From: Candidatus Methylobacter oryzae
Lineage (GTDB): Bacteria > Pseudomonadota > Gammaproteobacteria > Methylococcales > Methylomonadaceae
DNA: 42,040 bases
NCBI RefSeq assembly: GCF_003994235.2
Contig: NZ_RYFG02000018.1
Location: 2,445 to 44,484 of the forward strand
Direction of reading: 5' to 3'
The position numbers were made by a program, and so were the translations under genes. Positions 34,682-42,040 of the stretch are shown here, in pieces. Position 1 is the first letter of the stretch, and every line of letters begins with the position of its first letter. Under the pieces are notes generated by a model. It worked only from the letters and a program-made list of their open reading frames with translations. It was not told the origin of the DNA and ran no database searches.

Positions 34682-35089
34682 ATGCGGCAAACAATAAAGG
34701 CAAAACACGAGCTATGCTTGTATGAGTTGAAAAAAGCGGTGAACGATTTTCTTGAGTTTACCGAAGATTTAACATTGCTCCAGGCGGTTAATGAAAAGGC
34801 CCGGGAGATGGCGCAGGCGGTCGATGGCTTGCAACAATTGTTGCAACAGGGCTTGGTTGGAAACAAGCTGGTTAAGGCGGTTCATACTTCCGAGGCGGCG
34901 GCCCTGCTCGATGAGATTGTCGATGCCGATGCGGTCAGTGAGCTTGAAGCTTATATGCTGTCCGCGGCGGAAGATGTTGAGGATGCCGAGATCACGCAGT
35001 TCTTAACCGAGGTCATGGACAAGGTTGAACGTAAATATAATCTGCTGCTCGAAAAAGCGCATACTTATAACGCGCTGCTTAAAGGTTAG
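34682..35089 (+). CDS. Small acidic helical protein, unknown function
   Basis: 135 residues from the ATG at 34682; the frame is open to a TTG at 34649 but that start has no ribosome binding site and is not preferred. I do not recognise a family. The sequence is rich in Ala, Leu and Glu without Pro or Trp, and so almost wholly helical, with heptad-like runs ('LLQAVNEKAREMAQAVDGLQ') that suggest coiled coils, and an acidic segment 'DEIVDADAVSELEAYMLSAA' after the middle. No signal peptide or membrane segment. It lies convergent with ispB, 12 bases apart, with the IS relic upstream. Codon use resembles its housekeeping neighbours, so it is probably a resident gene. Confidence 0.65.
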   Translation: MRQTIKAKHELCLYELKKAVNDFLEFTEDLTLLQAVNEKAREMAQAVDGLQQLLQQGLVGNKLVKAVHTSEAAALLDEIVDADAVSELEAYMLSAAEDVEDAEITQFLTEVMDKVERKYNLLLEKAHTYNALLKG

Positions 35090-35101
35090 GCCGGTACCGT
35101 T

Positions 35102-36103
35102 CTAATAGTTGCGCTGTACGGAAAATAGCGCCAATAAAGTTAACGCTTGTTTATAGTCGGAATCGGGCAGGACACTTAATGCAGATATTGCTTTTTGGGC
35201 TTCCTCGTCGGCGCGTTGTTCGGTGTAATCAATGGCTTTAGTGCTCTGCACGATGGCGTAGACTTCGTTAAAGGCGTCACGGTTACCGTTTTTGATCGCG
35301 TCGATAATAATTTGGGCTTCGCTTTCGCTGCTGTTTTGAATGGCGTAAATCAGCGGTAAGGTCGGCTTTCCTTCGGCAAGGTCATCGCCGAGATTTTTGC
35401 CCAATTCGTCCGTGCTGGCTTTGTAGTCTAGGGCGTCGTCAATCAATTGAAAAGCGACGCCCAGATGTTGGCCGTACAGCGCTAAGCTTTGTTCGACTTC
35501 TGCCGATGCGTCTGAAATGACTGCCGCTAATTTAGTCGCGGCACTGAATAAAATGGCAGTTTTCCGTGCGATGACTTCGAGATATTTTTCTTCGCTTGTT
35601 TCCGGGTTATTGCAGTTCAGCAGTTGCAGTACCTCGCCTTCGGCAATGGCGGTGGTGGTTTTTGAAAGTATCTCCATGACCCGCATATTGCCGGTGCGTA
35701 CCATCATTTCGAATGCGCTGGAATACAAATAATCACCCACCAGCACGCTGGCGGCATTGCCCCAGACCGCGTTGGCCGATTCCTTTCCGCGTCTGAGATC
35801 GGAGTCGTCGACAACGTCATCATGCAGCAGTGTGGCGGTGTGAATGAACTCAATGACCGCAGCCAGTATCAAATGATTATTGCTGACGTCGCCCAATGCC
35901 TTGGCAGCCAATAACAATAGCATCGGACGCAATCTTTTGCCGCCGCTGCCCACTATATACCTGCCCATTTGGTTAATGAGGACAACATCGGAACTTAACT
36001 CGTTAATGATGAGTTGGTCGACGGCTTTGGCTTCGGATGTTGTTAATTTTTTGATTGAATCAAAATCGATGCGGGCAGTTGAAGATTGTGGATACGATGA
36101 CAT
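35102..36103 (-). CDS. ispB: Octaprenyl diphosphate synthase (long-chain trans-prenyltransferase)
   Basis: A 333-residue polyprenyl synthase. GGKRLRP at residues 54-60 binds isopentenyl diphosphate, the first Asp-rich motif is LLHDDVVDDSDLRRG (D95, D96, D99, D100) and the second is QLIDDALDY (D222, D223, D226). It extends farnesyl diphosphate to the C40 (or similar) side chain of ubiquinone; chain length is set by residues before the first motif and cannot be read with certainty. Divergent from rplU across a 258-base spacer, the standard gammaproteobacterial arrangement. Confidence 0.95.
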   Translation of the reverse strand: MSSYPQSSTARIDFDSIKKLTTSEAKAVDQLIINELSSDVVLINQMGRYIVGSGGKRLRPMLLLLAAKALGDVSNNHLILAAVIEFIHTATLLHDDVVDDSDLRRGKESANAVWGNAASVLVGDYLYSSAFEMMVRTGNMRVMEILSKTTTAIAEGEVLQLLNCNNPETSEEKYLEVIARKTAILFSAATKLAAVISDASAEVEQSLALYGQHLGVAFQLIDDALDYKASTDELGKNLGDDLAEGKPTLPLIYAIQNSSESEAQIIIDAIKNGNRDAFNEVYAIVQSTKAIDYTEQRADEEAQKAISALSVLPDSDYKQALTLLALFSVQRNY

Positions 36104-36203
36104 TATGTATGTGCTGCGTGTAAGTTTGGGTTACTTTTCATGTCAAATAGCCATGAAAATCAAAATCTGTTAAACTATTATAACTTAATAAAACATTAAT
36201 CGC

Positions 36204-36221
36204 CCATGCTATTGAGCATGG
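36204..36221. other. Hairpin in the ispB-rplU spacer
   Basis: CCATGCT (36204-36210) and AGCATGG (36215-36221) form a perfect 7-base-pair stem with loop ATTG. There is no T-run beside it, so it is not a terminator; it lies between the ispB start and the rplU promoter and could be an operator or an RNA structure. Confidence 0.4.
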
Positions 36222-36286
36222 CTGATTGATAATAATGGCTTTCTTGTGCTATTTTAATAAGATACAAAGCGTTGGGTTAATTTAAA

Positions 36287-36315
36287 TTGACTTAAACTTG
36301 TTTTGTAAATATAAT
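36287..36315 (+). promoter_or_regulatory. Sigma-70 promoter for rplU-rpmA
   Basis: TTGACT (36287-36292), exactly 17 bases of spacer, then a perfect TATAAT (36310-36315). The next start codon is rplU at 36362, giving a short leader of about 40 bases with GGAG at 36349-36352. Confidence 0.85.
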
Positions 36316-36361
36316 TTTTTGTTCACTTTAAACAGATTAATGCTTGATGGAGCTTGCGCCG

Positions 36362-36673
36362 ATGTATGCGGTAATTCAAACGGGTGGTAAACAGTACCGT
36401 GTAGAAGAAGGTACTTACTTAAAAATAGAAAAACTGGAGCTAGGCCAAGGCGACAGCGTTGAGTTCGATAAAGTACTGATGATTCAGTCAGACGATGCTG
36501 TTAAAGTTGGTATGCCTTTTATTGAAGGCGGGAAGGTTACAGCGACTGTCTTGTCTCAAGGTAGACATGAAAAAGTCAAAATTATTAAATTCAGAAGACG
36601 TAAGCACCATATGAAACAAATGGGTCATCGTCAGTACTATACAGAAGTCCAGATTACTGGCATTTCTGCTTAA
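36362..36673 (+). CDS. rplU: 50S ribosomal protein L21
   Basis: 103 residues, starting [17 protein letters not shown], the invariant L21 N-terminus, and containing '[20 protein letters not shown]', the basic 23S rRNA-binding block. The ATG at 36362 has GGAG 9 bases upstream; the frame is open six codons further to a TTG at 36344, but that would add residues not found in L21. Large-subunit protein that binds 23S rRNA near L20. Followed by rpmA after 17 bases, one transcript from the promoter at 36287. Confidence 0.98.
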   Translation: MYAVIQTGGKQYRVEEGTYLKIEKLELGQGDSVEFDKVLMIQSDDAVKVGMPFIEGGKVTATVLSQGRHEKVKIIKFRRRKHHMKQMGHRQYYTEVQITGISA

Positions 36674-36690
36674 GATATCAGGAGTTACAA

Positions 36691-36948
36691 ATGGCTCATA
36701 AGAAGGCTGGTGGTAGTACGCGTAACGGGCGCGACTCTAATGCGAAAAGATTAGGCGTTAAACGTTACGGCGGCGAAAGCGTAGCAGCAGGCAGCATTAT
36801 CGTTCGTCAGCGCGGAACTCAGTTTCATGCAGGTGACAACGTAGGTTGCGGAAAAGATCATACTTTGTTTGCGACAGCTGATGGCAAGGTAGTTTTTCAG
36901 GTTAAAGGTCCTGATAGCCGTAAATTTGTTAGTATTGTTGCTGCATAA
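36691..36948 (+). CDS. rpmA: 50S ribosomal protein L27
   Basis: 85 residues beginning [20 protein letters not shown], the standard L27 N-terminus, whose tail reaches the peptidyl-transferase centre, then '[20 protein letters not shown]'. There is no extra N-terminal cleavable sequence of the Firmicute type. AGGAG precedes the ATG. Co-transcribed with rplU and followed by a strong terminator before obgE. Confidence 0.98.
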   Translation: MAHKKAGGSTRNGRDSNAKRLGVKRYGGESVAAGSIIVRQRGTQFHAGDNVGCGKDHTLFATADGKVVFQVKGPDSRKFVSIVAA

Positions 36949-37016
36949 GCTATACGGCTGTATCGCGCTATAGCATGGCGAGACAGTCAGGTCGGGCGAT
37001 CTAGCTCGGCAGCTCT

Positions 37017-37054
37017 AAAAAAAGCTCCGCCGTTGTTATGGCGGGGCTTTTTTT
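37017..37054 (+). terminator. Rho-independent terminator after rpmA
   Basis: GCTCCGCC (37024-37031) pairs with GGCGGGGC (37040-37047) with one G-T wobble and an 8-base loop, and a run of seven T follows; a matching A-run precedes. Ends the rplU-rpmA transcript; some read-through into obgE is possible as the gap is short. Confidence 0.85.
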
Positions 37055-37092
37055 GTTTTTATCGGTAGTGTTTGACGTTTGGCGGCGTGTGA

Positions 37093-39238
<2,146 letters not shown>

Positions 39239-39282
39239 CGCTGGCTTGAGCGGCTTATCTGCTCAGGCCAAAATTCGCCAGG

Positions 39283-39326
39283 CAATAAAAAAGGCCGCAA
39301 CTGAATGAGTTCGGCCTTTTTTATTG
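39283..39326. terminator. Bidirectional terminator between proB and rpsT
   Basis: CAATAAAAAAGGCCG (39283-39297) pairs perfectly with CGGCCTTTTTTATTG (39312-39326); AACT/AGTT extends the stem inward after a one-base bulge. A-run on one side and T-run on the other let it end both the plus-strand proB and the minus-strand rpsT transcripts. Confidence 0.9.
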
Positions 39327-39342
39327 CGTAAAGCTAAAGCAA

Positions 39343-39606
39343 TTAAGCGATGGCTTTTACTTTTGCATTCAGTCTGCTTTTGCTGCGTGCGGCTTTATTT
39401 TTGTGAATAATGCCTTTGTTAACTGCGGAATCGATAATTGGAACAGCCGTGTTATAGGCAGCTTGCGCTTTTTCTTTGTCGCCAAGCTTAACTGCGGCAA
39501 TGATTTTTTTGATGAAGGTGCGTAAGTTGCTGCGTTGTCCGGCGTTGCGAATACGGCTTTTTTCCGCTTGCTTCGCACGCTTTTTAGCTTGTGCTGTATT
39601 AGCCAT
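39343..39606 (-). CDS. rpsT: 30S ribosomal protein S20
   Basis: 87 residues, Lys/Arg/Ala-rich and helical, beginning [19 protein letters not shown], the usual S20 N-terminus, ending '[12 protein letters not shown]'. Primary binder of 16S rRNA in early small-subunit assembly. Single-gene transcript from the promoter at 39645-39673 to the shared terminator. In E. coli the start is UUG and autoregulated; here it is ATG. Confidence 0.98.
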   Translation of the reverse strand: MANTAQAKKRAKQAEKSRIRNAGQRSNLRTFIKKIIAAVKLGDKEKAQAAYNTAVPIIDSAVNKGIIHKNKAARSKSRLNAKVKAIA

Positions 39607-39644
39607 AGTTTCTCGATTCTTGTGGTAAGTTAAATAAGCCGTGC

Positions 39645-39673
39645 ATTATCTTTATAAATGCTATTATTGTCAA
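39645..39673 (-). promoter_or_regulatory. Sigma-70 promoter for rpsT
   Basis: On the minus strand: TTGACA (39673-39668), 17 bases of spacer, GATAAT (39650-39645). About 32 bases remain between the likely transcription start and the rpsT ATG at 39606. The -35 box lies only about 30 bases from the murJ start on the other strand. Confidence 0.85.
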
Positions 39674-39704
39674 ACTATTTTAACACCTTATAGCAGGAGC
39701 GGCA

Positions 39705-41252
39705 TTGAGCAGGCAGCTTTTCAAATCGACGGTGGTTGTCGGCAGCATGACCTTGATTTCACGTATTCTTGGGTTTATCCGGGATATGTTGATCGCTCAT
39801 ATTTTCGGTGTTAATTTGGCAACGGATGCTTTTTTTGTGGTGTTTAAGATCCCGAATTTTTTGCGCCGTTTATTTGCAGAGGGCGCTTTTGCACATGCTT
39901 TTGTGCCGATCTTGTCCGATTATAAAGAGCGCGGCAGTCGGGTTGCGTTAAAACAGTTTATTGATAAGACTGCCGGCACACTATCCGTGTTTTTACTATT
40001 AATCACATTGATAGGTGTCGTTGCCGCCCCGGTGCTGATTATGCTGATCGCTCCCGGTTTTGCATGGCAAGAGACTCAGTACGAACTATCCGTACAACTG
40101 CTGCAAATTACTTTTCCGTATTTTCTTTTTATTACCTTGGTCGCTTTTGCCGGCGGCATCTTAAATGCTCACGGACAATTTGCGATTCCGGCCCTGACTC
40201 CGGCTTTTCTGAACATCTGCATGATTGCCGCGGCAATCTGGCTTGCGCCTTTGATGGGCGAGCCGATTAAAGGCTTGGCATGGGGTGTTCTTTTAGCGGG
40301 CATCGTACAGCTATTATTTCAGGTTCCGGCGTTAATACGTCTGGGATTAGTGCCGCGGCCGAGATTAGGCTTCAACGATGCGGGTGTTAAACGGATTATA
40401 AGTTTGATGATCCCGGCAATTTTCAGCGTTTCCGTGACGCAGATTAATCTGTTGCTGGATACTTTGTTCGCCTCGTTTTTAACGGTCGGTAGCGTGTCCT
40501 GGCTTTATTATTCGGACCGTCTGGTGGAGTTCCCGTCCGGCATCTTAGGCACCGCGCTGGCAACGGTCATTTTACCTAATTTAGCCGGAAGCCATGCCGC
40601 CGAGGACGCTGCCGCTTTTTCAAATGCATTGGATTGGGGATTGCGCCTAGTCATTTTAATCGCATTGCCGGCTACGATTGGTTTATTGCTGTTAGCCGAG
40701 CCGATGCTGTCAACGTTATTCCAATACAATGAGTTCGGCGTCAACGACGTGCATTTTGCGGGGCAGAGCCTAAAGGCATATTCGTTTGGCCTGCTGGGTT
40801 TTATCCTGATTAAAATCCTGGTGCCGGGCTTTACTTCGCGCGGAGACATGAAAACGCCGGTCCGGTACGGCGTTTACGCGATGATGGCCAGCTTGGGTTT
40901 GAATGTCGCGTTGGTATTCGTGCTGGCTCATGCAGGGCTGGCGTTAGCGACCTCTTTGGGCGCTTTTTTCAACGCCGCGTTATTATTGATAAAGCTGAAA
41001 AAAGATAAGATATATCAACCGGCTGCCGGATGGTGGCTGTTTTTTGGCAGGGTATTGTTGGCAGCGGCGGCAATGTCCGCAGTTCTCTACTATTTCGTCG
41101 ATGCCGAGTGGTGGAATCATTGGAATTCTTTAACGCGCGTTATCAACTTGGCGAAATGGATAGCAGTAGGCTTGGTTGTTTATACGCTTACCTTGCTGCT
41201 AACGGGCTTAAGGCTGAAACATTTGGCCGGACAAATGCACGGCCAAGCCTAA
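39705..41252 (+). CDS. murJ: Lipid II flippase MurJ
   Basis: A 515-residue MATE/MOP-type membrane protein with fourteen predicted helices. 'SRILGFIRDMLIAHIFGVNL' and 'FFVVFKIPNFLRRLFAEGAF' are the conserved first-helix and R-R-x-x-A-E-G-A/F blocks, including Arg residues known to line the transport cavity. It flips lipid II for peptidoglycan synthesis. The start is TTG at 39705 with AGGAG at 39695-39699, a fitting distance; there is no ATG before the conserved block other than one too far inside. In many gammaproteobacteria ribF follows; here it does not. Confidence 0.96.
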   Translation: MSRQLFKSTVVVGSMTLISRILGFIRDMLIAHIFGVNLATDAFFVVFKIPNFLRRLFAEGAFAHAFVPILSDYKERGSRVALKQFIDKTAGTLSVFLLLITLIGVVAAPVLIMLIAPGFAWQETQYELSVQLLQITFPYFLFITLVAFAGGILNAHGQFAIPALTPAFLNICMIAAAIWLAPLMGEPIKGLAWGVLLAGIVQLLFQVPALIRLGLVPRPRLGFNDAGVKRIISLMIPAIFSVSVTQINLLLDTLFASFLTVGSVSWLYYSDRLVEFPSGILGTALATVILPNLAGSHAAEDAAAFSNALDWGLRLVILIALPATIGLLLLAEPMLSTLFQYNEFGVNDVHFAGQSLKAYSFGLLGFILIKILVPGFTSRGDMKTPVRYGVYAMMASLGLNVALVFVLAHAGLALATSLGAFFNAALLLIKLKKDKIYQPAAGWWLFFGRVLLAAAAMSAVLYYFVDAEWWNHWNSLTRVINLAKWIAVGLVVYTLTLLLTGLRLKHLAGQMHGQA

Positions 41253-41532
41253 ACTGCCTGTCTAAAATAGAAACCATTTGAAGCCGCAATCAAACATCAG
41301 TCGTCGTAAATGCGCTCATGCCTTTTGTTAATTTCTTCAGCGTAACCGTGTCTAATGCGTCAGTCACGTTTGAAAATATTAACTGAAATGTGATCCGTAT
41401 TTGCGAGTTATAATATTCAAGGCCAGTCCATTATTAGAGATGATTTCATTGGCCGCTATTTTCCTGTTTCCTGTCAGCCTTTGGAGGGGCAATAGGAATC
41501 GGCGGAACCTTCACAAGTAAAAAGGGGGAGGT
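41253..41532. other. Spacer before the repeat-protein gene
   Basis: 280 bases without a gene. A TATAAT at 41409-41414 could be a -10 box for the following gene, but no -35 at correct spacing is clear. GGGGGAGG just before the ATG at 41533 is a good ribosome binding site. No terminator after murJ is seen. Confidence 0.4.
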
Positions 41533-42040
41533 ATGGCAACAACTATACCGAGCATGACCACCGGAGATATTGCAGCGCTAACTACAAGTCAAATCATGTC
41601 TTTGACTGGCGAAGATATTATTGCATTATCCACAACTCAGGTTAGGACGTTCAGTACCGGCCAAATTGCCGCGTTGACGACCGCGCAGGTCCCTGCATTG
41701 AAAACCACGCAGATTGCCGCGTTAAGGACGACCCAAATCGTAGCGATTGAGATCGCAGATATCGATGCATTGACCTCATCGCAAGCATCGGCCTTGACGA
41801 CTACCCAGCTCGCGAGCTTGACCACCAGTCAGGTGTCCAGCCTGGAGACTACGGATCTGCGGGCGCTGAAGATAAGCCAGATCGCCGCCTTAACGACCTC
41901 CCAAACCGTTCAGCTGACTTCTTCCCAATTAAACGCCTTGACGACCGCACAACTTGGCGCCTTGAGCACCAAGCAAATTACAGTGCTCAATCAGAGTTTT
42001 TTTACCGGCTTGACCAGCTCCGGCATTGCCGCGTTGTCGA
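41533..42040 (+). CDS. Octapeptide-repeat protein ('ALTTxQIx'), 3' end outside window
   Basis: An open frame from ATG 41533 (ribosome binding site GGGGGAGG immediately upstream) to the right edge, 169 codons so far. After MATTIPSM the protein is a tandem array with period 8, pattern [A/S]-L-T-[T/S]-x-Q-[I/V/L]-x, for example ALTTSQIM, ALTTAQVP, ALKTTQIA, ALTTTQLA, SLTTSQVS. Nineteen or so units are visible. No signal peptide, Cys or aromatic-rich part (one 'FFTGL' break near the edge). Such repeats occur in long proteins of some methanotrophs and other proteobacteria that are variously named as haem-utilisation or RTX/type I-secreted proteins; I cannot assign one. The T-[T/S]-x-Q spacing looks like a helix N-cap box every 8 residues, hinting at a solenoid of very short helices; a beta-solenoid is the alternative. 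Confidence 0.85.
   Translation, partial: MATTIPSMTTGDIAALTTSQIMSLTGEDIIALSTTQVRTFSTGQIAALTTAQVPALKTTQIAALRTTQIVAIEIADIDALTSSQASALTTTQLASLTTSQVSSLETTDLRALKISQIAALTTSQTVQLTSSQLNALTTAQLGALSTKQITVLNQSFFTGLTSSGIAALS
41551..42040 (+). repeat. 24-bp coding tandem repeats
   Basis: The octapeptide array corresponds to imperfect 24-base units, typically gc(g/c)-ttg-ac(g/c)-ac(c/t)-n-ca(a/g)-at(t/c)-gc(c/g). Units differ in silent and first-position bases, so the array is old or diverging and kept for its protein pattern rather than freshly amplified. It continues past the window edge. Confidence 0.8.

Noticed and set aside
36204-36221. Terminator for ispB or rplU
   Set aside because: No T-run on either side, and it lies upstream of both genes.
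41637-41825. A 62-codon minus-strand frame
   Set aside because: It is the complement of the 24-base repeats, which are open in several frames because of their regular base pattern.
41533-42040. CRISPR-like array or non-coding minisatellite
   Set aside because: The 24-base units have no conserved spacer structure; they vary at codon positions in a way that keeps an octapeptide pattern, behind a good ribosome binding site.

Overview
The window looks like a chromosomal segment from a gammaproteobacterium. The gene order rplU-rpmA-obgE-proB, with ispB divergent from rplU and rpsT divergent from murJ, is typical of that class. The mix of protein types (Rpn-family nucleases, a DUF29 relic, a large polysaccharide locus, an 'ALTTxQ' octapeptide-repeat protein) resembles methanotrophs of the order Methylococcales, but that placement is an inference from resemblance; no marker such as a methane monooxygenase gene is in view.

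Left flank (1-3831): a partial Rpn-family nuclease gene running off the window, a decayed DUF29 gene, a 2-oxoglutarate/Fe(II) oxygenase and sulfotransferase pair, a decayed second Rpn-type gene, and a palindromic repeat.

Polysaccharide locus (3832-32606, almost all on the minus strand). It has three parts. (a) 3832-9152 holds a UbiA-type polyprenyl-phosphate phosphoribosyltransferase, a DprE1-like FAD oxidase and a DprE2-like reductase, preceded in the operon by two GT-C membrane glycosyltransferases. Together these are what a cell needs to make and use polyprenyl-phospho-D-arabinose, best known from mycobacterial cell walls. (b) 9288-11553 is a scarred junction: an intact acyltransferase-3 gene, a 5'-truncated IS5-family relic whose transposase carries an internal inverted segment, and the C-terminal stub of a second acyltransferase. 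(c) 11654-32606 holds a plus-strand O-antigen ligase/polymerase, then a long minus-strand series: WcaJ-type initiating transferase, WcaI-type and other glycosyltransferases, five methyltransferases (two FkbM), a second Wzy-like polymerase, an epimerase-like SDR with a His in place of the catalytic Tyr, a Wzx flippase, UDP-glucuronate decarboxylase, GDP-L-fucose synthase and an MsbA-like ABC exporter. Many of these genes overlap by ATGA or TAATG, so they are probably co-translated. The sugar-nucleotide genes suggest xylose and fucose in addition to a possible D-arabinose.

Right flank (33010-42040): a plus-strand nucleotidyltransferase (NTP_transf_5 type), a 3'-end relic of the same IS5 type, a small acidic helical protein, then housekeeping genes ispB, rplU, rpmA, obgE, proB, rpsT and murJ with clear promoters and terminators. 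The window ends inside a gene for a protein built almost wholly of 8-residue repeats, lying where ribF is often found after murJ.
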